Positions 38,569 through 47,725 of a stretch of 64,000 nt of DNA are shown one piece after another. The stretch is from CAVSSX01 sp963730735 (lineage in GTDB: Bacteria; Actinomycetota; Acidimicrobiia; Acidimicrobiales; RAAP-2). The notes under the pieces are model-generated. The model was not told where the DNA came from and searched no databases. It saw only the letters and a list, made by a program, of their open reading frames with translations. The stretch covers positions 1,550,001-1,614,000 of the forward strand of contig CAVSSX010000007.1 of assembly GCA_963730735.1 (NCBI GenBank), read 5' to 3'. Position numbers and translations under genes: made by a program. Every line of letters starts with the position of its first letter. Positions within the stretch are counted from its first letter, which is position 1.

Positions 38569-39762
38569 CTACCAGTCCTGTCCGCGGCGGCTCGTCCAGG
38601 TCTTACCATCGTAGCGAACGTGGCACCGGCCCGGCCGCGATCCACGTCCCGGCGCGTACACATCCCACCGGCTCGATCGCCTCGGGGCCATGATGATCTC
38701 ATGGCCGTCACTGACCGGAAAGGGACCGTCCTCTCGCAGTCTGATCACGCTGATCTCCGCGGGGCGACCGACGGCCAGGGATCCGAGCTCGTCGGTCGCT
38801 GATCGCCCGGGCCACGTTGGTAGTCGCCATGGCAACCACGTCGGGCAGATCGATGCCGAGCGCGAGCAGCTTGGTCAGGTTCTCGGTAGAAGAACACCGG
38901 TCCGCCGACGTTGAACACGTTGAGGTCAGTGGATGCGGTGTCGGAAGGTAGCCCTGGTCCAAAAGCCGGCGGGCTTCGCGGAGGCGGAAGTCGGTACCCG
39001 AGTGGCCCATGTCGAGGACCACCCCCGGTCGACGGCATCACGAAATCGGGGACGGCCTTGCCGTCCGGCCCCAGCATGCCGCCCGCCCCTCGGAAGGCGT
39101 GGGTGATGATGTCGCCCGGACGCAGGCGGTTGAGAGCGCCGTGGGCGTGATCGCCGGCGTGTGCGGGAACCGACCGAGGTGGACCATCACCGGCAGGCCC
39201 CCCGGCCGCCTTGGCGGCCGCCAGGAACGGGCTGACGTGGGGTCGCCGACGTGGCAGGCCCGGACCTTGAGGCCGACCAGCACGTCCGCGTTGCGCTCCA
39301 GGGTGCGGCCAGCGCCTCGCGTCGAGGTTCCTGAGGTCGTCGGCGATCCGAGCGGTGGCAGATGAAGTCATGGGTGGCCAGGTAGAGCTGACAGGGGTCG
39401 ATGAAGGCCAGGACCCGCGTCGCGGTGCCGGGTGGTCGATGATGCCGTGCGGCTGATGTCGAACGTGGCCACGCCACTGGTGCCGCCGTCGACGACCACC
39501 GGCACCCCCATCTCGACGCCGACCTGTCGGGTGGACGCAGAAGTTGCCGAGCCCCGGCAACACGTGGGCGTGCAGGTCGATCAGCCCCGGGGTGACCAAC
39601 AGACCCCGGCAGTCGATGCCCGCCGCTCCCGCGGGCAGTGTCGGCGGTCGGCGTCCGACCGCGGTGATCCCGCCGTCCGCGACGGGACGTCGGGACCACG
39701 GCCCTCATCTGGACAGACGGGTCGATGACGAGGCCCTGGCGGAGCGGCGCGGGGAATCCCAT
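38569..39762 (-). CDS. Amidohydrolase/dihydroorotase-like metallohydrolase, heavily frameshifted
   Basis: The start is tentative (ATG 39762, MGFPAPLRQGLVIDPS). LLVTPGLIDLHAHVLPGLGN carries the HxH metal motif, VPVVVDGGTSGVATFD follows, and PGDIITHAFRGAGGMLGPDG holds a metal His. The end reads LAVGRPAEISVIRLREDGPF. This order matches the amidohydrolase/deacetylase family related to dihydroorotase. At least six shifts in 1.2 kb could mean a pseudogene, though neighbours are similarly damaged. It is divergent from the LysR gene and heads the leftward operon. Confidence 0.65.
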
Positions 39763-39780
39763 AGGGTCGATTGTGAGGCG

Positions 39781-39817
39781 CACCACACCATGCGTCCAGT
39801 GAATATCTGGTGTGGTG
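39781..39817. promoter_or_regulatory. Inverted repeat, candidate LysR-type operator
   Basis: CACCACACCA (39781-39790) and its exact complement TGGTGTGGTG (39808-39817) flank a 17-nt centre that itself contains CCAG...CTGG. It lies in the 71-bp gap between the divergent amidohydrolase and LysR genes, where LysR regulators usually bind. Confidence 0.6.
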
Positions 39818-39833
39818 AAATAGGATCTCACCT

Positions 39834-40780
39834 ATGACAGCCATCGGCTCGAACGTCACGTTGCACCAGCTCCGTTGTCTGGGTGGCCGTCGCTGACGTC
39901 GGTTCGGTGACCTTCGCGGCCAGGATGCTCGGTATCTCCCAGCCGTCGAGTGTCCCAGCAGCTCGCTCGGGTGGAGGCGGAGCTTGGCGTGCAGCTGTTC
40001 GGAGCGCGCCGGAGTAGCGGAGCATGGTGGCGACTCCGTCCGGCGACCGGTTGGTCACGACAGGGCCCGCGAGGTCCTCGGGCGGCTCGACCAGGGGCGC
40101 TTTATCAGGAACCCGGGGGTGGGACGTTCGGGCTGTCTCCGACCCTCACGGTCGGAGTCGTCTCGTCGCTGGCCACGTCGGTCTTCCCTCAGGCCGTCAT
40201 GCGCTGGCGGCAGTCGTACCCTGACCAAGGTAACTCAGGCTCCGTGAAGAGTTGCGGCGAGTGGACCTCGAGCGGTCGGTCCGAATGTCCAAGGTGAAAA
40301 GATGGCCGTGTGGCGTTCCCCGAAAGCTGGGCTGGGGTGATGGTCGCAGTGGGCAGCGGGGCGCTGACACTCGTGGTCACCCCGGACCGCCCGGCCTCAG
40401 TTGGGGGCAACGGCCCGTCTGGCCGCCTTCGCTGACGATCCCTGGGTTCTCTACGACCCGGACCACGGATTGCACGAGCCGGTCATGCGGGCCTGCGCCT
40501 CGGCCGGCTTTCCATCCACACGAGGTGTTGAGGACAGCGCCAGGTCGATACCGCCGTCCAGCAGATGGCGGCAGCCGGGGTGGGGGTGGCCGTGGCCCAG
40601 CCGCGCCAATCGGTGCCGAGCGAGTTGGCCTTGCACCTGCGGGTTTCATGCCGGCCGGCGCTGCACTCACCGGTGGCCGTCTGGGGACTGCCGGGGACCG
40701 AGGTGGACGCTGAGCGCCTGGCCATCGTGCTGCGACCGGCGATGCGCCTCCGGCGGCATGGTCGGGCCGACGCCGACTGA
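39834..40780 (+). CDS. LysR-family transcriptional regulator (frameshifted)
   Basis: The ATG at 39834 (MTAIGSNVTLHQLRC) leads to the winged helix-turn-helix VADVGSVTFAARMLGISQPS + VSQQLARVEAELGVQLF, typical of LysR regulators. The effector domain is recognisable in pieces (LTVGVVSSLATSVFPQAVMR, WVLYDPDHGLHEPVMRACAS, AAAGVGVAVAQPRQSVPSEL) across at least five shifts. About 310 residues. It most likely controls the divergent amidohydrolase-carboxylase operon. Confidence 0.75.
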
Positions 40781-40806
40781 GCCGCCCGTTGACTGGCGCC
40801 GCTCGA

Positions 40807-42030
40807 TCAGGCGCTGGGGCCCTCGGCGTCCTCGCTCGGCGTGGGTGCGCCGGCCTCCTGGATCGCCGAGGTGGCCTTCAGTCGGCGGAGCCCGAGCATC
40901 GGGAAGATCAGCACCGACAGCATGCCGGCGCCGACCAGGGCCGCCGCGTTCTCGGGGCGCATCCGGCCCTCGGACAGGCCGAGGGTGGTGATGACGACGA
41001 TCAGGGGCAGGGCGGTCGCCGAGAACAGGGCCAGGGGAACCCGCTCGGGCGGGCGCAGGTCGCGCCGGTAGAGCAGGAGGGCCGGCGTGCCCCGGATGAC
41101 CAGCAGGAGGACGAAGAAGAGCAGCAGGCGCAGGAGCGCCGAGGGCTGGGTGATCAGGATGTGCAGGTCGAAGTGGATGCCGCTCACGACGAAGAAGATC
41201 GGGATCAAGAAGCCGAACCCGATGGCCTGGAGCTTGCTGCCCACCGCCTCGCTCTGGTCGCCCTGGGAGAGCAGGCGGACCACGATCCCCGCCGCGAAGG
41301 CCCCGAGCAGGATGTCGAGCCCCAGCTTGAAGGCCAGCTCGACCAGGAGGAGCACGGCCAGGACGGCCACCCGAACCGGTAGCTGGGCGCTCGACTCGAG
41401 GTGCCGACGCAGCAGAGCCACCAGACGGGGGGGCTGGGCCCGGGTGGCCAGGGCGACGGTGAAGGCGGCGACGGCGATGAAGGCCAGGAGGAGGGCCGTC
41501 GTGATGATCGGGTCCTTCTTGGTCAACAGCACGGCCACGGCCACGATCGGGCCGAACTCGCCCACCGCCCCGATGGCCACCATGTAGTCGCCGAACCGGG
41601 ACTCGAGGACCCCGGCGTCACCCAGCACCGGGAGCAGCGTGCCGAGGGCCGTCGAGGTCAGCGCCAGACCGACGATGAGGGTGTCGAGGGCCAAGCCGGT
41701 GGACACCAGGGCGAAGGCCACCGCCAGGGCCATGGCCAGTGACAGCAGCCACCCCAGGCCGGCCAGCTTGAGTGGCCGGCCTCGGACCCGGTTCATATCG
41801 AGCTCGAACCCGGCCAGGAACATCAAGAAGGTCAGCCCGAAGTCCGAGAGGGCGTCCACCACGCCGTTGGGGTGGGCCAGGTTCAGCACCGTTGGGCCCA
41901 GGATGATGCCGAAGATCAGCTCGATCACCACCGAGGGGATCCGGAGCCCCCGTGTCTGCTCCGACACGATCGGCGCCAGCACGGCGGCGATGGCGATGAG
42001 CACCAGGGTGGGGATCGCCGCCTCGGACAT
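40807..42030 (-). CDS. Cation:proton antiporter (CPA2/KefB-like)
   Basis: The ATG at 42030 (MSEAAIPTLVLIAIAAVL) is chosen because AAAGAGGG lies just upstream. The 407-residue product has about 12-13 membrane helices and CPA2 signatures: PSVVIELIFGIILGPTVLNL, FGLTFLMFLAGFELDMNRVR, STALGTLLPVLGDAGVLESR, and FGFLIPIFFVVSGIHFDLHI. It exchanges Na+ or K+ for protons. There is no regulatory TrkA-N domain. Intact. Confidence 0.9.
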   Translation of the reverse strand: MSEAAIPTLVLIAIAAVLAPIVSEQTRGLRIPSVVIELIFGIILGPTVLNLAHPNGVVDALSDFGLTFLMFLAGFELDMNRVRGRPLKLAGLGWLLSLAMALAVAFALVSTGLALDTLIVGLALTSTALGTLLPVLGDAGVLESRFGDYMVAIGAVGEFGPIVAVAVLLTKKDPIITTALLLAFIAVAAFTVALATRAQPPRLVALLRRHLESSAQLPVRVAVLAVLLLVELAFKLGLDILLGAFAAGIVVRLLSQGDQSEAVGSKLQAIGFGFLIPIFFVVSGIHFDLHILITQPSALLRLLLFFVLLLVIRGTPALLLYRRDLRPPERVPLALFSATALPLIVVITTLGLSEGRMRPENAAALVGAGMLSVLIFPMLGLRRLKATSAIQEAGAPTPSEDAEGPSA

Positions 42031-42172
42031 GGCCCTCTTTGGCTCGGACCCCGGATTCGATCGTGGAGCCCGCATCCCACGGCGCGGCCGCCCGACCGCC
42101 GGGGTGGGGGACAGGTGCGAGAGAAACTACCTGGCCCGAGCGGCTGACCGGTGGGTCCTGCGCCGCAGAGGG

Positions 42173-42186
42173 CAAACATACGTTCG
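42173..42186 (+). promoter_or_regulatory. Candidate LexA (SOS) box upstream of the AlkB-like gene
   Basis: CAAACATACGTTCG differs by one base from the actinobacterial SOS palindrome CGAAC-N4-GTTCG. It lies 12 nt upstream of a TATCCT -10 (42198-42203), in the -35 zone. Confidence 0.6.
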
Positions 42187-42197
42187 CTCAGGTGGAC

Positions 42198-42203
42198 TAT
42201 CCT
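42198..42203 (+). promoter_or_regulatory. Candidate -10, leaderless promoter of the AlkB-like gene
   Basis: TATCCT is followed seven nt later by the GTG at 42211, so transcription should start at or beside the initiation codon. No ribosome site is visible. Confidence 0.45.
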
Positions 42204-42210
42204 GGGTCCG

Positions 42211-42829
42211 GTGCAGGTACAGGGTTCGCTGCTCGCCTGGGGGCCCGAGATCGGCCCCCGACCGCTCGACGGGGTCGAGCGGTTCGAGCTCGAGGGTGGG
42301 GCGTGGGTCGACCTGCAGCGGTCGTGGGTCGCCGGTGCCGACGCCCTCTTCGAACGGCTGGTGGGCGCGGTGCCCTGGCGGGCGCAGCGGCGACCGATGT
42401 ACGACCGGCAGGTGGACGTCCCGCGGTCTGTTGGCCAGTTACGGGGCCGGGGCGACGTTGCCGCACCCGGTCCTGGTGCAGGCGAGGGACGCCCTGAACG
42501 ACCACTATGGATTGGTGGCCCGGCCGCTCACGACGGCCGGCCTCTGCCTCTACCGCGACGGGCACGACAGCGTGGCCTGGCACGGTGACACGCTCGGTCG
42601 GGGGGCCACCGAGGACGTGGTGGTGGCCATCGTCTCCCTGGGGTCGCCCCGGCGGTTGGGCCTGCGACCCCGTTCCGGCGGGCCGGCCCTGCGCTTCGAG
42701 GTGGGCGGGGGCGACCTCCTGGTCATGGGCGGTAGCTGTCAGCGGACCTGGGAGCACGGGGTGGCGAAGTCGGCCCGTCCGGTCGGCCCCAGGATCAGCG
42801 TCCAGTTCCGCCAGGGGGGCGTGGGCTGA
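42211..42829 (+). CDS. AlkB-like 2-oxoglutarate/Fe(II) dioxygenase (one frameshift)
   Basis: The GTG at 42211 begins MQVQGSLLAWGPEIG. The double-stranded beta-helix core is present: LCLYRDGHDSVAWHGDTLGR with the H-x-D iron motif, GDLLVMGGSCQRTWEHGVAK with the distal His, and GPRISVQFR with the 2-oxoglutarate Arg. The frame shifts by one base near 42420. About 205 residues, the usual size for single-domain AlkB repair enzymes that demethylate alkylated bases. The SOS-like box upstream supports a DNA-damage role. Its 3' end overlaps the convergent acyltransferase by 35 nt. Confidence 0.85.
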
Positions 42830-43580
42830 GCAGCGCCTGGGCCCGGTCGCGCAGCTCGTGGGGGTCGCCGATCGAGAGGGCCACCGGGTCGAGCGGCTCC
42901 AGCAGGTCGACCGTGACCACACCCGGACGCACCAGGAGGCGCCCCCGGGGCGCCAGCACACGGTCGGTCCCGGTGATGACCAGCGGCAGGAGCGGCGTGC
43001 TGGTCCGCACGGCGAGGAAGAAGGCGCCCGCCTTGAACGGCAGCTGCTCGCCGAGGGGGGCAATGGCGCCTTCGGGGAAGATGGCCAGCGGTGCCCCGGT
43101 GTCGGGCACCGCCAGCTCGGCGAGCTGTGATCGGCCGTGCTCGGGGTGGCGCCGATCGACCGGGACCGTCCCGAGGGCCCGCATGGCCGCGCCGAGGAGC
43201 GGGATCCTAAACAGGTCGGCGGCGGCGACGAAGCGGGCGCCCGGCAGGGCCGAGAGGACAGCCGGGATATCCATGGGGCTGGCGTGGTGGGCCACCACCA
43301 CGGCGCCGGGCGAGGCACCGCCGACCGGTCCGGACACCTCGAAGGTGACGCCGCAGAGCCGGCTCACGACGGTGATCGCCCGCAGGGCGACGGCACGACC
43401 CGAGCCCCGGTGTAGCCGCTCGGCCACGGCGATGGTGGGCAGCACGACGACCAAGGCCATCACGGCGACGACCCGGTTCAACTGGGCCCGTCCGGCCGCC
43501 CACCGGCGGGCGACGGTGGCGTCGCGGTGGTCCGACAAGCGGGGGAGCCCACCCAGCTGGCTGTCCGCGGCGGCGCTCAC
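42795..43580 (-). CDS. 1-acyl-sn-glycerol-3-phosphate acyltransferase family (PlsC)
   Basis: The GTG at 43580 overlaps the upstream stop (GTGA). The product (261 residues) has a membrane anchor (VVAVMALVVVLPTIAVA), the catalytic H-x4-D motif (VVAHHASPMDIPAVL), the phosphate-binding FPEGAIAPLG and PLLPLVITGTDRVLAPRG. It acylates lysophosphatidic acid or a similar lipid at the inner membrane face. Co-translation with the diiron protein suggests a joint role in lipid modification. Confidence 0.88.
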   Translation of the reverse strand: MSAAADSQLGGLPRLSDHRDATVARRWAAGRAQLNRVVAVMALVVVLPTIAVAERLHRGSGRAVALRAITVVSRLCGVTFEVSGPVGGASPGAVVVAHHASPMDIPAVLSALPGARFVAAADLFRIPLLGAAMRALGTVPVDRRHPEHGRSQLAELAVPDTGAPLAIFPEGAIAPLGEQLPFKAGAFFLAVRTSTPLLPLVITGTDRVLAPRGRLLVRPGVVTVDLLEPLDPVALSIGDPHELRDRAQALLSPRPPGGTGR

Positions 43581-44353
43581 GCAGCCGTGGCGCCGACCAG
43601 CAGGTTGAGCCCTTCGAGCCCCGGGAGGTGGTCCACCCGCCGGTCGATGCGCTCGGCCAGGGCGTGGCCGTCGTCGTTGCCGAACAAGTACGACGACAGG
43701 AAGTCGACTTCGCTGTCGGGCACGACGCCGGTCCCTACCGGGGACCAGAATCGCCGGAGCGCCCAGCGGGTCAGCCGTTGCGCCACCCGGCTCTCCTCCA
43801 ACCGGCGGCGGGCTTCGGTGGCGTAGAAATCGATGTGTCGGCCCTCCTGCTTGCCGATCTTGCGGAGCAACGCCGACAGGGTGGGGTTGTCGGCCCGCTT
43901 GGCCAACTGGGTATAGGCGGCCTGGGTCGTCCACTCGTTGACGGCGCCCCAGGTCATGTGGACGGCGGTCAGGTGAGGGGTCAGGGCCGAGGCGACCTGG
44001 AACCCGAGCGGCTTCCACTTGTCGCTCTTGGGTAGCCGCTGGCGCAGGGCGGCGATGCGCCCAGGGCCCGACGACTCGTCGTGGGCTGCCAGCACCTTGC
44101 CGATGGCGTCGCCGTGCCAGAACTCCTCGTAGTTCCACAGGGTGAGGAAGGAGGTGATCTCGGGGTCGCGGTGGGCCCGGGTGACGAGGACGTCACGGAG
44201 GTAGCAGACCGTGTGGCACTCGACGTCGTGCATGTAGCGCAGGCAGCGCAGTGCCTCGGCGTCGAGCGGCTGGTCGCGGAACGACTCGAAATCGATGTCC
44301 TCGATGTCGAGGCGGGCGGACAGCCTCTGGTAGGTGGCGGTGTCGAAGCTCAT
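43577..44353 (-). CDS. Ferritin-like diiron protein (acyl-ACP desaturase-like)
   Basis: The 258-residue protein (MSFDTATYQRLSARLDIEDI) has two E-x2-H iron-ligand motifs on long helices: NYEEFWHGDAIGKVL and GKQEGRHIDFYATEARRR. The spacing and the second motif recall stearoyl-ACP-desaturase-like proteins of actinobacteria. It may desaturate or hydroxylate acyl chains (inference), which fits its coupling to a PlsC acyltransferase. Intact. Confidence 0.7.
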   Translation of the reverse strand: MSFDTATYQRLSARLDIEDIDFESFRDQPLDAEALRCLRYMHDVECHTVCYLRDVLVTRAHRDPEITSFLTLWNYEEFWHGDAIGKVLAAHDESSGPGRIAALRQRLPKSDKWKPLGFQVASALTPHLTAVHMTWGAVNEWTTQAAYTQLAKRADNPTLSALLRKIGKQEGRHIDFYATEARRRLEESRVAQRLTRWALRRFWSPVGTGVVPDSEVDFLSSYLFGNDDGHALAERIDRRVDHLPGLEGLNLLVGATAA

Positions 44354-44509
44354 GCCTTTCCTTCGTCACCGCGGGCCAGCGGGATGAGTCTGATTGGCCG
44401 GAGCATCGCTCGAAGCGATCGGGTCCGGACCGTCCGGGGGTACCGCTCGGCCACGAGGACAGCCGGCGTCGGGCAGGATGGCCGGCGGCAGACCGAGCGG
44501 AGGGCTGAC

Positions 44510-44725
44510 GTGGGCACGTGGATCGACGACGTCGAGGTGGCGAGGGTGAGCGCCGTGCTGCTCCGGGATCACGGGTGGTTCGAGATCACCAAGGGGACCT
44601 TCGAGGCCGGTGACGGCACGTTCCAGTGCGAGGTGCACCAGGTGCCGGGGACTCGCCTGGCGCCCGAGGTGGTCGTCGGGCCCCTCGAGACGCTCCTGGC
44701 GGTGCGGCAGGGCGAGGAGGGCTGA
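44510..44725 (+). CDS. Small conserved-looking protein, 71 residues
   Basis: The GTG at 44510 has GAGCGGAGGG upstream; the frame is open earlier but is antisense to the diiron gene there. It reads MGTWIDDVEVARVSAVLLRD, then EITKGTFEAGDGTFQCEVHQ and PLETLLAVRQGEEG. Acidic, with one Cys and no membrane segment. I do not recognise a family. It ends 80 bp before the amidohydrolase. Confidence 0.55.
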   Translation: MGTWIDDVEVARVSAVLLRDHGWFEITKGTFEAGDGTFQCEVHQVPGTRLAPEVVVGPLETLLAVRQGEEG

Positions 44726-44805
44726 TCCGGGGCCGAACTACTGCCCTACTTGCGGGTGCGGCTAAAGTCTTCACAGACATCCGAGCGCCACTTCGGGGGG
44801 CACAC

Positions 44806-46020
44806 ATGGCAAGCACCGGCGAGTACGACCTCAACTGGATCGTGTCGGTCGATGACCACATCATCGAGCCGCCGAACGTCTGGACAGACCGGGTCCCAGC
44901 CAAGTACAAGGACGTCGCGCCGCGGGTCATCACGGAGGACGAGGGACCGAATTCTGGGCGTACGAGGACCTGCGGATCATGACCGGAGGCCTCGGAGCAA
45001 GCGCCGGTCGACGTCCCGAAGACATCACCGCCGTGGGATTCCCGTACACCGAGATGCGCCCCGGATGCTACGACCCAAGGCCCGGCTGCTCGACATGAAC
45101 GAGGCGGGGATCCTGGCTTCGCTCAGCTTCCCGTCCTTCCCCCGTTTCTGCGGGCAGACGTTCTGGGAGGCCAAGGACAAGGACCTCGCCCTGCTCTGCG
45201 TGCAGGCCTACAACGACTGGATGATTGACGAGTGGTGCGGGACCGAGCCCGGGCGCTTCATACCGCTAACAATCATCCCGCTGTGGGATCCCGACCTCGC
45301 CGTGGCCGAGATCGGGCGGGTGTCCGCCAAGGGCTGCCGATCGATCTGCTTCTCAGAAAACTTCGAACCTCTCGGTCTGCCGACGATCCACACCGGTTAC
45401 TGGGATCCCGTCATAGCCGCCGCTCAGGACCACGGAGTGTGCTGTCCATCCACATCGGATCGTCGTCAACCATGTACCAGGTCTCGTCGGACTCGCCATT
45501 CATGGCCAACATGTCGCTCGGCATGATCCGGCCAGCAGGTTGCATGATGGCGTGGATCTTCTCCGGGATGTTCCAGCGGTTTCCGGACACCAAGATCGCC
45601 CTATCCGAAGGCTCGATCGGTTGGATCCCCTGGGTGCTGGAACGGGCCCACCAGGTCCTCACACCCAGCGCCACTGGGTCGCAAAGGGCCCCTCGGCAAC
45701 CGGGTCCGTGCAGGACTCGACACCGCACATCGACACCGGAAATCGACATCTACCGGGATTACCGGGAGCACTTCTACGGCTGCTTCATCGACGACGCCTC
45801 CGGGCTGCGCATGCTCGACATGGTCGGCGAGGACAACGTGATGATCGAGGTCGACTACCCCCACTCCGACACCACATGGCCGCACTCGATCAAGCTGGCC
45901 CACGAGCGGCTCGACGCCGCCAACCTGTCCGCCGAAGTGAAGTACAAGATCCTCCGGGGCAACGCCGAGCGGCTCTACCGGTTCACGCCGTCGACCCCGC
46001 CCGAGGTCACCCGCCCCTGA
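44806..46020 (+). CDS. Amidohydrolase-family (Amidohydro_2-type) metal-dependent hydrolase (three frameshifts)
   Basis: The ATG at 44806 (MASTGEYDLNWIVSVDDHII) has GGGGGG upstream. D-D-H-I-I-E-P matches the metal site at the first strand of this TIM-barrel family. Further blocks are CYDPKARLLDMNEAGILASL, SICFSENFEPLGLPTIHTGY, LSIHIGSSS (metal His), ALSEGSIGWIPWVLERAHQV and EVDYPHSDTTWPHSI (catalytic Asp). Shifts occur near 44945, 45440 and 45680. About 405 residues. Relatives are decarboxylases and hydrolases of aromatic or polyketide compounds. Confidence 0.82.
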
Positions 46021-46159
46021 CCGGCGGGATGCGCCACTCGGCGCTTCCGACACCACGAGGTGCGTCTCGCCGCCCGGGCGAGCGCCCCGACACCGGTGCC
46101 GGCAGTGCCCAGGACGGCAACAGCGAGCATCGAGCCCCTCACGTGGGCCCGACGGTCGG

Positions 46160-46411
46160 CTACGCCTCGTCCTCGGGGATGGCCTCCCACCACTGGCACC
46201 ACCACGGGGCTCCGACCAGGATCCGGAGCTTGGGGTGCCAGCAGTACGAGATCTCGTTGTACGGCTCGAGGTAGTACCGGCAGTTCTCGCACTTCTCGTC
46301 ACCCGAGGGGTTCCCCCGCAGGACGGCATTCGAGGCGAGGTGGCGGAGCTCGATCGAGAGTGTCTCGTCGATCTCCTTGGGCTCGGGTTCGGGGATGACG
46401 TAGTCGGCCAT
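46160..46411 (-). CDS. Small four-cysteine protein
   Basis: The ATG at 46411 (MADYVIPEPEPKEIDETLSI) is more typical than the ATG at 46429, but neither has a good ribosome site. The 83-residue acidic protein has CENCRYYLEPYNEISYCWHP then APWWCQWWEA, four Cys spaced C-x2-C-x12-C-x14-C, rich in Trp and Tyr. This resembles small high-potential iron-sulfur or zinc proteins. Which metal is bound is not known. It is divergent from the phosphatase, with only 16 bp between starts. Confidence 0.65.
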   Translation of the reverse strand: MADYVIPEPEPKEIDETLSIELRHLASNAVLRGNPSGDEKCENCRYYLEPYNEISYCWHPKLRILVGAPWWCQWWEAIPEDEA

Positions 46412-46427
46412 GGCGAAAAGGTAACGC

Positions 46428-47712
46428 ATGGCGCTCGTGGCCCACGAACCGATGACCCCCTACCCGGGCCCCGGCGTTTGGGCCCCGGGGGAGCGGGGGA
46501 CTCCGGACGCCCCTCGACCCGATGAAAGGTATGACCCGTTGGACACCCTGGACTACGGCAAGGTGCTGCGGTGGCTCCACAAGCGGGCGCCCATGGCGAC
46601 GGTAGACGTGGTGGCCACCCTCGCCCAGAGCCTCGGGGCCACCGACGCCGTGGCGTACCTGGTCGACTTCGAGCAGACGACGCTCGTGCCGGTGCCCGAC
46701 CGCTCGGCCCACCTCGAGCTGCCGGTCGGGATCCCGTGGCCGGCACCGAGGCGGGGCGGGCCTTCGCCGAACGGCGGCTGGTCAGCGAGGCGCAGGACCA
46801 GGGCACCCGGGTGTGGGCCCCGATCCTGGAGGGGACCGACTGCACGGGCGTCCTGGCCGTCACGGTCGCCGGCGATCTCGACGACGCGGCAGTCCGCCAG
46901 TGCGAGGAGCTCGGCATGCTGGCCGGCGTGGCCATCGCCGTGGCCGCCCGCTCCACCGACCTCTTCAACCTGGTCCGGCGGCGCAGGTCCATGAGCCTGG
47001 CGGCGAGCATCCAGTGGGACAACCTGCCGCCGCTGCGACTGGCCATGCCCGAAGCGGCGTCGGTCGGTGTGCTCGAGCCGGCCTACGACATCGGCGGCGA
47101 CTGCTTCGACCACGCCGCCAACGGGTACAGCCTCGACGTGGCGATCATGGATGCCATGGGCCACGGCCTGGCGTCGAGCACCCTGTCGTCCCTGGCTATC
47201 GGGTGCTACCGCCACGACCGTCGGGAGCGCCAACCGCTCGGCCGTGATGCACCAGCGCCTCGACGACGTGCTGGCCGAGCGCTACCAGGGCGAAGCCGTT
47301 CGTCACCGGCCAGCTGGCCCAGCTCAACGTGGCCAACGGCGAGCTGCAGTGGCTCAACGCCGGGCATCCCCGGCCGTTCCTGGTCCGGCGCGGGACCGCC
47401 ACCCCCCTGGAGTGTCGGCCGTCCCTGCCCTGGGGCCTCGGCGGCCCGCTGCGAGAGGTGGCCACCGAGACGCTCGATCCGGGCGACGGCGTGGTCTTCT
47501 ACACCGACGGGGTCATCGAGGGGCGCCCGGACGTCGGTCCGGCCTTCGGCATCGACCGCTTCGTGCACCTGCTGGAGCAGGCGGGGACGTCGAGCCAACC
47601 CCCCGAGGCAGTCGTCCGTCAGACCATCAAAGAGGTCGTCGACTTCTCAGAGCAACGGCTGCGCGACGACGCCACCATCGTCTGGGTGTCCTGGCACCCG
47701 CCGGAGGGCTAG
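46428..47712 (+). CDS. GAF-SpoIIE (PP2C-type) serine phosphatase (frameshifted)
   Basis: The start is uncertain: ATG 46428 or 46452, or a TTG near 46538 behind GAAAGG. The first ~170 residues look like a GAF-type sensor (MATVDVVATLAQSLGATDAV, then GTRVWAPILEGTDCTGVLAV). The PP2C/SpoIIE domain has EPAYDIGGDCFDHAANGYSL, AIMDAMGHGLASSTLS, WLNAGHPRPFLVRRG, DGVVFYTDGVIEGR and LRDDATIVWV, which carry the metal-binding Asp residues. Shifts occur near 46735, 47225 and 47295. It probably dephosphorylates an anti-sigma antagonist such as the STAS protein at 62156. Confidence 0.83.
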
Positions 47713-47725
47713 GGGGCCGTCCTGG

